A DNA stretch of 6,438 bases, taken from Anaerolineales bacterium. GTDB taxonomy: Bacteria > Chloroflexota > Anaerolineae > Epilineales > JAANWY01. The notes below the pieces were generated by a model, which saw only the letters and a program-made list of their open reading frames with translations, did no database searches and was not told the DNA's origin. Location: the NCBI GenBank assembly GCA_018263655.1, contig JAANWY010000161.1:1-6438 (forward strand), written 5' to 3'. Position numbers and translations under genes: made by a program. This document shows, one piece after another, positions 1-6,356 of this stretch (positions are counted from its first letter, which is position 1; each line of letters opens with the position of its first letter).

Positions 1-66
1 ACGACCTCGGCTTCGCCTCGGTCTACTCAGGCGGCGTCCTGAGCCTGTCGAAGGGCCTGTCGAAGG
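1..66. repeat. Truncated extragenic palindromic repeat plus two tandem 12-mers
   Basis: Positions 1-31 match the 3' part of the repeat seen at the right edge (6406-6438 read on the minus strand): ACG, then a variable self-complementary core at 4-22 (ACC/GGT and GGC/GCC arms around TTC), then the cap CTACTCAGG at 23-31. The expected upstream cap CTTCGAT would lie outside the window. Immediately after, CCTGAG (38-43) leads into two tandem copies of GCCTGTCGAAGG (43-54 and 55-66). CCTGAG plus TCGAAGG are the same end caps, here with almost no core between them. The hairpin sits about 80 nt beyond the glycosyltransferase stop codon and could serve as an mRNA 3' end, but no T-run follows, so I do not call it a terminator. 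Confidence 0.6.
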
Positions 67-100
67 GATGCTCCATGGGTTACCCCCTGAACGCTTACGC

Positions 101-1606
101 TCAAGATTCGGAGCCGAAGTAGAGCTCACTCAACTGTGATGTGGGAATGTCCACCTGCGGTCGGGGGTCCTGGAAGTACGAATGGATGGGCAGCAGCTCA
201 TCCGGCCGGCCCGCAACCGGGTCGGCCACGATGCGGCCGATCTGAGCTAGGTACCGTTCGGCGGTGCGCTCCCAAGTGTAGCGGTCCTGCACGCGCTGCC
301 GGCCCCGCCGGGCGAACGTCTCCCACACCTCACTGTCACCGATCACGCGCTCCAGACCGCCTGCGATGTCGGTCGGGTCTGCGGGATCGACCAACACGCC
401 GTACTCGCGGTCGTCGTCACGCAAGCTCTCGCTGGGGCCGCCGTTCTGGGTCACGACGACGGGCAGGCCGGCCGCCGCGGCCTCCAACGGCGCCAGGCCG
501 AAGGGCTCGTAATGAGCCGTCAACGCAAAGACAGAGCCGCGTCCGGCCAGGAACCGATAAGCCGCCGCCAGCGCCGGCTGGCCCTGCAGGGCGAAAGCAC
601 TGATCTTGCCCCCCAGGTCGTTCTCTGCCACCACTGAGCGAATTTGAGCCAGGGTCTCGCGCTCGATCGCGCCGGCCCCGGCATCCTCACGCAGCGGATC
701 GTCCAGCGCACCGGTGACGATGACCAAATTAGCCAGGTTCTGAAGCTTCTCACTCTGTGCGAAGGCCTGCACAAGACCCAAGTGGTTCTTTTTTGGGTCC
801 AGCCGGCTGGACGCGGCGATGGCCGGCAAGCCTCGCCGCTCCTCAGCAATGTCGCGCGCCAATCGTTCCCGTACGCGATCCTGGACGGCCGCCTCGTCCT
901 GAGAGCGCGCATCAACACCGAAGATGGAGAGGTTGACGCCGGGCGGGATCACGGCGAAGCGATGATCGTCGTCCACGTCGACTGCCCCACGATAAGCGTA
1001 GTGGTTGTACTGTTCAAAGCGCTCCTGCTGCGTGCTCGTGATGTTGACTGCCGAACGGTTCATGCTCAGACGCTCCGCCACGAACCGGCGCCCAAAATGA
1101 TAATGCTCATCCCTTTCCTTCAAGTTATCAGGCGAGACGTCGAGCTTGTCCATTTTCTGCGCACCCAAGGAGTGCGCCGTGAAGGTGAAGGGTATGCCGG
1201 CTTCGTTCTCGATAAGCACGCCGCACAGCCCGCCGTCGCCGTAGTGGGTGGTCATGGCATCCGGCGGGCCACCCTCGTCACGGTAGAACTCGAGGATGTT
1301 GGGCACCCAATCGCGGACGAGGTGCGGCCACAGGAGCTCTTTGCGCAGGAACTGGTCGGGGCCGGCCGGCAAACGCACAATGCGCACGTTGGGTGCGCTC
1401 GGGTAGGTATCGAACGGTTCCGCGAACTCGGGCCACTCGGGGTCGACGATCTGCCGCGTCAGGATGTCGACCTTATGGCCCATCTCACCCATGGCCAGAG
1501 CCACCTGCTTCACGTACACAAGCTGTCCGCCGAAGTCAGGGTGCTCCGCCCAGTAGCTATCTTGCGGATCGAAATTGCCTTGCGGGTTCAGAAATCCGAT
1601 GTGCAT
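101..1606 (-). CDS. sps: Sucrose-phosphate-synthase-like GT4 glycosyltransferase
   Basis: A 501-residue cytoplasmic GT-B glycosyltransferase of family GT4. The best match I recall is the single-domain sucrose phosphate synthase of Halothermothrix orenii, which has nearly the same length and similar motifs. That enzyme transfers glucose from a nucleotide-glucose to fructose 6-phosphate, giving sucrose 6-phosphate. Visible features are the N-terminal FLNPQGNFDP (5-14), the nucleotide-contacting GGQ (26-28), THYGDGG (120-126), the acceptor-side HSLGAQK (145-151) with RR at 173-174 and ER at 178-179, the donor-site SSRLDPKKN (266-274, with R268 and K273), and the E-X7-E pair E367/E375 in YEPFGLAPLEA. 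There is no C-terminal HAD phosphatase domain, so a separate sucrose-phosphate phosphatase would be needed. The ATG at 1606 starts directly at the Rossmann strand; the upstream SD is weak (TGGAA, 7 nt away). A 124-bp gap with a large palindrome separates it from the membrane gene upstream. A related GT4 sucrose or glucosyl transferase with another acceptor cannot be excluded. Confidence 0.9.
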   Translation of the reverse strand: MHIGFLNPQGNFDPQDSYWAEHPDFGGQLVYVKQVALAMGEMGHKVDILTRQIVDPEWPEFAEPFDTYPSAPNVRIVRLPAGPDQFLRKELLWPHLVRDWVPNILEFYRDEGGPPDAMTTHYGDGGLCGVLIENEAGIPFTFTAHSLGAQKMDKLDVSPDNLKERDEHYHFGRRFVAERLSMNRSAVNITSTQQERFEQYNHYAYRGAVDVDDDHRFAVIPPGVNLSIFGVDARSQDEAAVQDRVRERLARDIAEERRGLPAIAASSRLDPKKNHLGLVQAFAQSEKLQNLANLVIVTGALDDPLREDAGAGAIERETLAQIRSVVAENDLGGKISAFALQGQPALAAAYRFLAGRGSVFALTAHYEPFGLAPLEAAAAGLPVVVTQNGGPSESLRDDDREYGVLVDPADPTDIAGGLERVIGDSEVWETFARRGRQRVQDRYTWERTAERYLAQIGRIVADPVAGRPDELLPIHSYFQDPRPQVDIPTSQLSELYFGSES

Positions 1607-1730
1607 GATGTTGTTCCACTATGCGCACTGGTAGCTTCCGCAGTGCAACGCCGGTGGATGCCGCCTCTAGCCGCTGGATGCCTGCCGCTAGCGGCAGGCA
1701 TCCAGCGGGAGCAATTTGGATCTACTGAGA
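1607..1730. other. Intergenic region between membrane gene and sps-like gene
   Basis: This gap holds the 38-bp palindrome (listed separately), an imperfect tandem 20/21-mer (1651-1670 against 1671-1691, both of the form CCGsTGGATGCC..GCC.CTAG), and a small hairpin close to the glycosyltransferase start (GCACTG 1625-1630 pairing with CAGTGC 1641-1646, 10-nt loop). I find no convincing -35/-10 pair on the minus strand, and no T-run after any hairpin, so neither an independent promoter nor an intrinsic terminator is supported. Confidence 0.5.
1671..1708. repeat. Perfect 38-bp palindrome (REP/BIME-like)
   Basis: The sequence from 1671 to 1708 equals its own reverse complement, with 18-nt arms around a central TA. 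The arm begins CCGCTGGATGCCTGCCGC. The pairing stops cleanly at both ends (G at 1670, G at 1709). As RNA it can form a very stable hairpin in either direction. It lies 22 bp after the membrane gene stop and 65 bp before the glycosyltransferase start. No T-run follows on the minus strand, so it resembles a repetitive extragenic palindrome more than an intrinsic terminator. It could limit read-through or protect the 3' end of the upstream message. Confidence 0.85.
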
Positions 1731-2207
1731 CTACGAGCGCGGATGCCGCAGGAGCAATTCCAACGCGAAGCCGGTCACACCACCGGCCACGGCCCCGACC
1801 AGTGACGCGCCCAAGACCCCCGTCAGGCCGAGAGCCCACCCCAAGATACTCATGACAATCCACCAGCCGGCCCTGTGGACCCACCGCCGCAAGACGAGCC
1901 ACTGCGCAATCCCCGTCGTGGCTCCAAGCACCGCCCCGGCCAATACACCCACCTGAGGGGGCAGCACAGTTATGACTACCACCTGGCCTATGGCCCATCC
2001 CCCAGCGCTTAGCAACACCCACCAGCCGGCTTGGGGCGCCAGCGACCGCAGTACGAACCATTGCGTGAGTCCAATCACCGCTCCAATTCCCGTCTGATGG
2101 AGCAAGGTCCAACCCAAAAGCCAACCCAGCGTGTTGACCAATATCCACCGGAACCAGAAAGCCCAGTCAAAAGAAGGCTTCGCTTGAGACACTTCGTGAT
2201 TTGGCAT
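1731..2207 (-). CDS. Small repeat-built integral membrane protein, function unknown
   Basis: I do not recognise a named family. From the ATG at 2207 the product has 158 residues and is mostly hydrophobic. It contains an internal repeat. Residues 42-74 and 91-127 both follow the pattern GAV-G-T-G-QW-VLR, a short polar loop, then AGWW, S, GW and G. A half copy precedes them (about 17-33, ending NTLGWLLGW) and another follows (138-154, GAVAGGVTGF...LLLR). This implies a bundle of Gly/Trp-rich helices with Arg at one membrane face. No catalytic motif is seen. Start choice: a longer form from GTG at 2267 would add 20 Arg/Pro-rich residues, but that extension lies across an 11-bp inverted repeat (2223-2257), so I prefer 2207 despite its weak SD. 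It follows the permease genes in the same direction and may be co-transcribed, but a link to sugar transport is not shown. Confidence 0.72.
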   Translation of the reverse strand: MPNHEVSQAKPSFDWAFWFRWILVNTLGWLLGWTLLHQTGIGAVIGLTQWFVLRSLAPQAGWWVLLSAGGWAIGQVVVITVLPPQVGVLAGAVLGATTGIAQWLVLRRWVHRAGWWIVMSILGWALGLTGVLGASLVGAVAGGVTGFALELLLRHPRS

Positions 2208-2222
2208 CGCACAACTCGCTCG

Positions 2223-2257
2223 GGGAGAAGGCGGTGGTTTGGCAATCGCCCTCTCCC
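2223..2257 (-). other. Stem-loop between aglG-like and membrane gene
   Basis: GGGAGAAGGCG (2223-2233) and CGCCCTCTCCC (2247-2257) are inverted with one mismatch. In the minus-strand RNA that mismatch is a G-U pair, giving an 11-bp GC-rich stem with a 13-nt loop. It lies 54 nt beyond the aglG-like stop and 15 nt before the preferred start of the membrane gene. No T-run follows, so it may reduce read-through or stabilise the transporter message rather than terminate it outright. Confidence 0.5.
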
Positions 2258-2310
2258 TTCGGGCCACACTCCATTAGCTCACTTCGTCGTCCGAGGGCAG
2301 ATCGGGCCTT

Positions 2311-3219
2311 CTAGCCCTTCACAGAACCAGCCAACAGGCCGCGCACGAAGTAGCGCTGGAGGGAGAAAAAGATGACCAATGGGAAAATCATAGAGATGAA
2401 AGCCCCAGCGGTGAGCAAATGCCAATCCGTACCGAATGTCCCCAACATGCCCAAGAGGCGCTGAGTGAGCACCTCAACCTCAGGATTGGCACTGAGGAAG
2501 ACCAGGGCAACCAGCAGGTCGTTCCAAACCCACACAAACTGGAAGATGGCGAACGAGGCCAGGGCAGGAACCGACAGCGGGAGGATCAGGCGTGTAAAAA
2601 TCGTGAAGTGGGAAGCGCCGTCAATAAATGCCGATTCGAAAATATCTCTGGGCAGTGTACTAATGTAGTTGTACAATAGGTACACCGCCAGGGGTAACCC
2701 GAAACCGGTATGCGCAAGCCATATCCCTAAGAATGTACCGCCCAGATCAAGCCTGAGATAGTCTTTCAAGATGGGGATCAGCGCAATCTGCAGGGGTACC
2801 ACCAGCAAGGCCACCACCGCAATGAACAACGCTCTGCGCCCAGGGAACTGTATCCAGGCAAAGCCGTAGGCAGCAAATGCAGCAATCAAGATGGGAATCG
2901 CAGTAGCCGGGATCGCGACAGTCAGGCTGTTCAACACGGCATCAAACAACTGAATGTTCTCTGCGCCCCGCCTGACCTTAGCCTGGACATCGGGATCGTC
3001 CAAGCCGACACCGAGAACTATCCGGTAATTGTCCAGGCTCACATCAGCCTCAGAAAGATCGTTAAAGATCGTCCACCAGCCGGTCGAGCTGACATCGTCC
3101 TCCGGGCGGAAAGAGCTGGCGAGCAGGCCAATCGTCGGTGTTGTCCAAACGATGGCCAGGATGACCAGCACTCCGTATACGAGAATCTTTGCAGATAGAC
3201 TGTCCCGTGTTCCACTCAT
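2311..3219 (-). CDS. aglG: ABC sugar transporter permease, MalG/AglG type
   Basis: A 302-residue inner-membrane permease of the carbohydrate-uptake type 1 ABC family, pairing with the AglF-like protein to form the channel. Visible features: a first membrane helix at about 11-33; an external segment with SSFRPEDDVSSTGWWTIF (35-52), where the S-SGWWT-like stretch is typical of alpha-glucoside AglG proteins; several further helices; the cytoplasmic EAA loop with ESAFIDGA (195-202) leading to ILP (212-214), which docks on the ATPase; and the usual C-terminal QRYFVRGLLAGSVKG. The ATG at 3219 overlaps the upstream permease stop as TGATG and has GGAGG seven bases ahead, so translation is probably coupled. 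I recall proteobacterial AglG as longer, with a bigger external insert, so this is a compact form. The substrate (sucrose, trehalose, maltose or another glucoside) cannot be fixed from sequence. Confidence 0.9.
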   Translation of the reverse strand: MSGTRDSLSAKILVYGVLVILAIVWTTPTIGLLASSFRPEDDVSSTGWWTIFNDLSEADVSLDNYRIVLGVGLDDPDVQAKVRRGAENIQLFDAVLNSLTVAIPATAIPILIAAFAAYGFAWIQFPGRRALFIAVVALLVVPLQIALIPILKDYLRLDLGGTFLGIWLAHTGFGLPLAVYLLYNYISTLPRDIFESAFIDGASHFTIFTRLILPLSVPALASFAIFQFVWVWNDLLVALVFLSANPEVEVLTQRLLGMLGTFGTDWHLLTAGAFISMIFPLVIFFSLQRYFVRGLLAGSVKG

Positions 3220-4340
3220 CAGAACGCCTCCGTTTGTTCAGCAAACTGGCGCAGGTTATACCACATCACCGGGACGACGACGAGCAGCAAGACGATGGCG
3301 ATAGCAGCACTGCGCCCGAAGTGAAACGCCCGAAACATCTGACTATATTGCTCGTTGGCAATCACCTGCGTACCAAAGTTACCGCCCGTCATGGATTGGA
3401 CGATGTCGAATATCTTCAATGTGAAGAGGATAATTGTGGTCGATACGGTGACAAGCGTACCCTGAATGTAGGGGATCGTGATATTGAAGAACGCCTGCAC
3501 CTCGGTGGCGCCATCAATCCGGCCGGCCTCCAGTAGTTCGCTCGGAACCCCCTTGATCGCGGCCGAGATGATGACCATAGCATAGCCTGTCTGCAACCAG
3601 ACGAGAATGGCGATCAATAACAAGGTGTTCCACGGTTGCATCAACAGCCATGCGCGCGGTTCACCTCCCAACCCGGTCAGAACGCCGTTCAGCAAGCCGA
3701 TTTGGTCCGCGCCTGGCGGCCTGAATGTGTACATGAACTTGAAGATCACAGAGGCGCCAACCATAGAAATAGCCATCGGCATGAAAATGAACGCCTTGAT
3801 CACCGTCTCGAATCTGGGATGCGTGCGATCGGCCAGAACGGCCACCAGCAGGCCAACCCCTACACTTAAGCCAGTGCCGACAAACAACCATATTAAGTTG
3901 TTGCGAAAGGATTCTAGCATGGCATCGCTGGTAAAGGCATATACGTAGTTGGCGAGGCCCACGAAATTGTTGCCCTCTGGACCATACAGACTGGTGTAGA
4001 AAGACCTCAATGTCGGTATAGCAAGGTACCAAGCCAACACAGCCACGGCCGGCCCGACAAAGACATAGGGCGTTAGGTGTGCCTTCCACCGACCCCCGAG
4101 CTGCTCGATGGCGAAGTTGGCAACAACGAACAGGGCCATGACCCCGCCGACACCCCAGACAATGGCCACAATCGCAGTGAGCCACTGTGGCGCATTTGTG
4201 TCCCGCAGAAAGATGAAGACCCGCCACAGGACGATAAAGGTGACTACGGGGACGAAAAGGGCAACCACCAATCGGCCTAGGTTCGTGCCCAGCCAGCCCA
4301 CGATCCCGCCTGGTCGATCCATCTCTTCAGTATACTCCAT
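3219..4340 (-). CDS. aglF: ABC sugar transporter permease, MalF/AglF type
   Basis: A 373-residue inner-membrane permease, partner of the following AglG-like protein. Two extra N-terminal hydrophobic helices (about 23-45 and 56-78) precede the core, which begins near PYVFVGPAVAVLAWYLAIPTL (91-111). Then come an external stretch with LYGPEGNNFVGLANYVYAF (118-136), the transmembrane core, an AglF-like segment FMYTFRPPGADQIGLLN (202-218), and the EAA loop with ELLEAGRIDGATE (268-280) and the IP at 289-290. The ATG at 4340 has GAGGGAG seven bases upstream. The gene starts 178 nt after the binding-protein stop, behind a set of hairpins that may lower its expression relative to the binding protein. 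Its stop codon shares one base with the next start. No ATP-binding subunit is encoded next to it, which is common for transporters using a shared MsmK/MsmX-type ATPase. Confidence 0.92.
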   Translation of the reverse strand: MEYTEEMDRPGGIVGWLGTNLGRLVVALFVPVVTFIVLWRVFIFLRDTNAPQWLTAIVAIVWGVGGVMALFVVANFAIEQLGGRWKAHLTPYVFVGPAVAVLAWYLAIPTLRSFYTSLYGPEGNNFVGLANYVYAFTSDAMLESFRNNLIWLFVGTGLSVGVGLLVAVLADRTHPRFETVIKAFIFMPMAISMVGASVIFKFMYTFRPPGADQIGLLNGVLTGLGGEPRAWLLMQPWNTLLLIAILVWLQTGYAMVIISAAIKGVPSELLEAGRIDGATEVQAFFNITIPYIQGTLVTVSTTIILFTLKIFDIVQSMTGGNFGTQVIANEQYSQMFRAFHFGRSAAIAIVLLLVVVPVMWYNLRQFAEQTEAF

Positions 4341-4518
4341 CTGCTTTCTCCCTCAACAACTGTCGTGTCAGACGATCAGAGCGCCCTGAAACAAGCAGGT
4401 AAAGGCAGGGTGCGCACCGGGCCGATTGCCCTTCCACGCCCACCCTGCCTCTGACACGACGGATTCAAGCGTCGAGCAGCGGCGGGCAGACCGCCGCAGC
4501 GTCAACAGCTTCTAATGG
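4341..4518 (-). other. Structured intergenic region between binding protein and permease
   Basis: On the minus-strand RNA this 178-nt gap has four helices. The first is a GC-rich hairpin 21 nt after the stop codon (4479-4485 with 4491-4497, 7 bp, 5-nt loop). The second and third are an outer stem GTCGTGTCAG (4362-4371 with 4451-4460) and a middle stem AGGCAGGGTG (4403-4412 with 4441-4450). Their 5' arms abut exactly at 4450/4451, so the two 10-bp helices could stack as one 20-bp helix with a 31-nt bulge. The fourth is an inner GGGC/GCCC hairpin (4419-4431) in the middle loop. No strong T-run follows (only TTTA after the middle stem), so full termination is unlikely. The position suits partial termination or RNA 3'-end protection, giving more binding protein than permease, as known for malE-malF. 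Confidence 0.7.
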
Positions 4519-5886
4519 CTACGGAAGGGCAGCATCAATGTCAGACAGGGCTTGATCGAGGGTCCTTGCCCCGCTAACCCAATCGGTGATACCCTTCCAG
4601 AAGGCCAGGTTGACGGCTGAGTTCATGTTGTCAGAGCCATCGAACCGCGCAGCGGTCGCGCCGGTGATGGCCTCCGCCATCGTCCTTTCGAGTTGCGTTG
4701 GATACCAGGATAGATCCTGGTTTACGTGCGGGAACAGCGAGCCACCTTGCTCTGCCCAGGGCTGAACCGAATCGGGGGTCCCGAGCCACTCGATGAACTT
4801 GCGCACTTCGGGTCGATCCTTGCCCTTGAATACGACGTACTGGTCACCACCAACCTCAAGGGTGAAGGGAAGTGACTCGTCGATGGGCGGCATCATGAAT
4901 ACGCCTACCTGGTTATCCAGGTCTGCCTGTATATCCTCCGGGAAGAAGTTGGTGACAAAGCTACCCTGCATGTGCATCCAGCACTTGGGCGGATCATCAA
5001 ACAACCACGCCGCCGGATCCCTGAAGTTGGTCAGGGCAATCGTCTGAGCACCACCATAGATGCCCTCGGGATCAAACCATATCCCTTCGAGGACACCAAA
5101 GGCTTTCCTGACCTGATCGGAGCTGAACGGCAGCTCATGAGCGACCCAAGCATCGTGGACATCAACTGGCTGGGTGCGCAGCATGATGTTCTCGATCCAG
5201 TCTGTACCCTTCCACCCGGTAGCAGCACCGGACTCGATCCCGTCACACCATGGCGCAATGTCGGAGGCTTTCATCTCCTCGGTGAGCTTCATCAGCTCAT
5301 CCCAGGTGGTGGGGGTATCCCAGCCGGCATCCTCCCAGGCCGGCTTGTTGTACCAAATCCAGCCTTTAGCATTCACGCGATGGAACATGCCGTAGGGGGT
5401 ACCATCCACGGCCGAGAGATCCTTCCACGCCGCCGTATACTGATCGTCATACACCTGTAGCGCTTCCTGCCACAGGGGAACCAAGTGCCCCTGCTGGGCG
5501 AGCCTGGCTACGGCGCCGGGTTGCGGGAAAGCGGCAACATCGGGCGGATCGCCGGCCTCAACACGCACATTGATGAGCGTCTCGAACTCACCAGTGCCTG
5601 AGTAGATGACATCAATATCGGGATTCTGTTCTTCGAAGACGGAAATCACCGAATTGAAGGCAGATTCCTCTTGACCACGGAAGGGGCCAAGCACGAAGAT
5701 CTTTCCGGTATCTTCGCCAGCCTCGACGGGCGCGGGGGTGGCCGTCACCACCACTTGCTTTTCCTTCTCGACGACGACTGTTTGTTCGACAATCTTTTCT
5801 TCCGGAGCAGGCTGGCCGCCACAGGCCGCCAAGGCGCTCAGGACAAAAAGGGCGAGGAACAGCAAGACCAACTGTTTCTTATTCAT
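4519..5886 (-). CDS. aglE: Alpha-glucoside-type ABC transporter solute-binding lipoprotein
   Basis: A 455-residue extracytoplasmic solute-binding protein (SBP_bac_1 fold) that captures sugar for the two permeases. It starts with a lipoprotein signal: NKK, a hydrophobic core (6-21) and lipobox LAAC with the lipidated Cys at 22. A low-complexity linker follows (about 23-57, with VVVEKEKQVVVTATP), of a style very common in Chloroflexota. The mature domain begins with GKIFVLGPFRGQEE (61-74). Typical sites are GDPPDVAAFPQPG (112-124), TWDELM (194-199) and, most telling, PWCDGIESGAATGWKGTDW (212-230), a stretch characteristic of AglE-like alpha-glucoside binders. Aromatics W227, W230, W304 and W395 are possible sugar-stacking residues. 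C215 and C302 could form a disulfide. The ATG at 5886 is set by the SD GGGAGGAG five bases upstream. It is first in the transporter operon, behind a LacI-type operator. The exact ligand is not determinable. Confidence 0.93.
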   Translation of the reverse strand: MNKKQLVLLFLALFVLSALAACGGQPAPEEKIVEQTVVVEKEKQVVVTATPAPVEAGEDTGKIFVLGPFRGQEESAFNSVISVFEEQNPDIDVIYSGTGEFETLINVRVEAGDPPDVAAFPQPGAVARLAQQGHLVPLWQEALQVYDDQYTAAWKDLSAVDGTPYGMFHRVNAKGWIWYNKPAWEDAGWDTPTTWDELMKLTEEMKASDIAPWCDGIESGAATGWKGTDWIENIMLRTQPVDVHDAWVAHELPFSSDQVRKAFGVLEGIWFDPEGIYGGAQTIALTNFRDPAAWLFDDPPKCWMHMQGSFVTNFFPEDIQADLDNQVGVFMMPPIDESLPFTLEVGGDQYVVFKGKDRPEVRKFIEWLGTPDSVQPWAEQGGSLFPHVNQDLSWYPTQLERTMAEAITGATAARFDGSDNMNSAVNLAFWKGITDWVSGARTLDQALSDIDAALP

Positions 5887-6237
5887 TGATTCTCCTCCCA
5901 GTAGTTAGATAGGTTGTGGAAAGCTGAATGGTGAAGAACGAACAGAAGGGACTACGGATTGGTGTGCTATGGAATCAGGCGGCTGGCAACACCTCCTTCG
6001 GTATAGAGACATTGAGAATCCTCAGATCACCCGAAATACCTGAGACCGCAATTCGACTTGAGCCGGCTCACATGGGGCAGTTAATATCATGAAGGGGTTA
6101 TACACCTGAGACAGCTCTACCTACTGTACCACCAATCCCTCAGAAAGTCAACCGCGTCACTCAGACGGGCAAACATGAGGGTAGATCGTGGGAGACACGG
6201 CCCGACTGTCAACTTGTCCGCACCCCACAATGGAAGC
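5887..6237 (-). other. Long untranslated leader of the transporter operon
   Basis: If transcription begins near 6237, the binding-protein message has about 350 nt before its start codon. I see no convincing gene here on either strand: short open frames overlap the operator and lack good SD sequences. Noted elements are the perfect 12-bp palindrome TGAGCCGGCTCA (6059-6070), a near-identical 12-mer pair ACCTGAGACCGC (6038-6049) and ACCTGAGACAGC (6104-6115), and a TATAAC (6097-6102, minus) without a matching -35. The final element is the SD GGGAGGAG (5892-5899). No riboswitch class was recognised. Confidence 0.5.
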
Positions 6238-6246
6238 GCTTCCATT
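6229..6246. promoter_or_regulatory. LacI-family operator
   Basis: AATGGAAGCGCTTCCATT is a perfect 18-bp palindrome with the central CG and the GAAGCGCTTC core typical of LacI/GalR-family operators (also resembling catabolite-responsive elements). It overlaps the last three bases of the -10 box and is centred at about the expected transcription start. A bound repressor would therefore block polymerase directly. The cognate LacI gene is not in the window. A second operator was not found within the leader or upstream. Confidence 0.9.
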
Positions 6247-6272
6247 ATGTCGGAATTTGGGAGCCCTGTCAA
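6244..6272 (-). promoter_or_regulatory. Sigma-70-type promoter for the transporter operon
   Basis: On the minus strand a perfect -35 TTGACA (6272-6267) is followed by a 17-bp spacer and -10 CATAAT (6249-6244, 5 of 6 consensus). The predicted start is near 6237. An A/T-rich stretch (AGAAAATTT) lies just upstream of the -35 and could help as an UP-like element. The match and spacing are near optimal, which fits a strong promoter held off by the overlapping LacI-type operator. Confidence 0.85.
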
Positions 6273-6356
6273 GAGGCGTGGAAATTTTCTGGTTCTGACG
6301 TTTTCTGTGGTTTGCGGTATAGAAGTAGGTTCTGTTGACATTTGCCGATTTCGACG

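Noticed and set aside
1671..1708. 38-bp palindrome as an intrinsic terminator
   Set aside because: No T-run follows on either strand.
644..1855. 403-codon open frame on the plus strand
   Set aside because: It is antisense to the glycosyltransferase and runs on past the palindrome. Its translation has no family motif, while the minus-strand frame carries all the GT4 motifs.
1588..2148. 186-codon minus-strand open frame overlapping the membrane gene
   Set aside because: It is the shifted frame of the membrane gene, reads through the 38-bp palindrome, and shows no coherent domain or membrane pattern.
2208..2267. GTG start at 2267 for the membrane protein
   Set aside because: The extension is Arg/Pro-rich, lies over an 11-bp inverted repeat, and its GGAG is only one base from the GTG, too close for a normal SD.
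3661..4227. 188-codon minus-strand open frame inside the AglF-like gene
   Set aside because: It is a Cys/Arg/His-rich shadow in another frame; the overlapping frame has the complete permease with its EAA loop.
6184..6212. Second minus-strand TTGACA downstream of the operator
   Set aside because: No acceptable -10 box at 16-18 bp (best CACGAT or CGATCT, 3 of 6).
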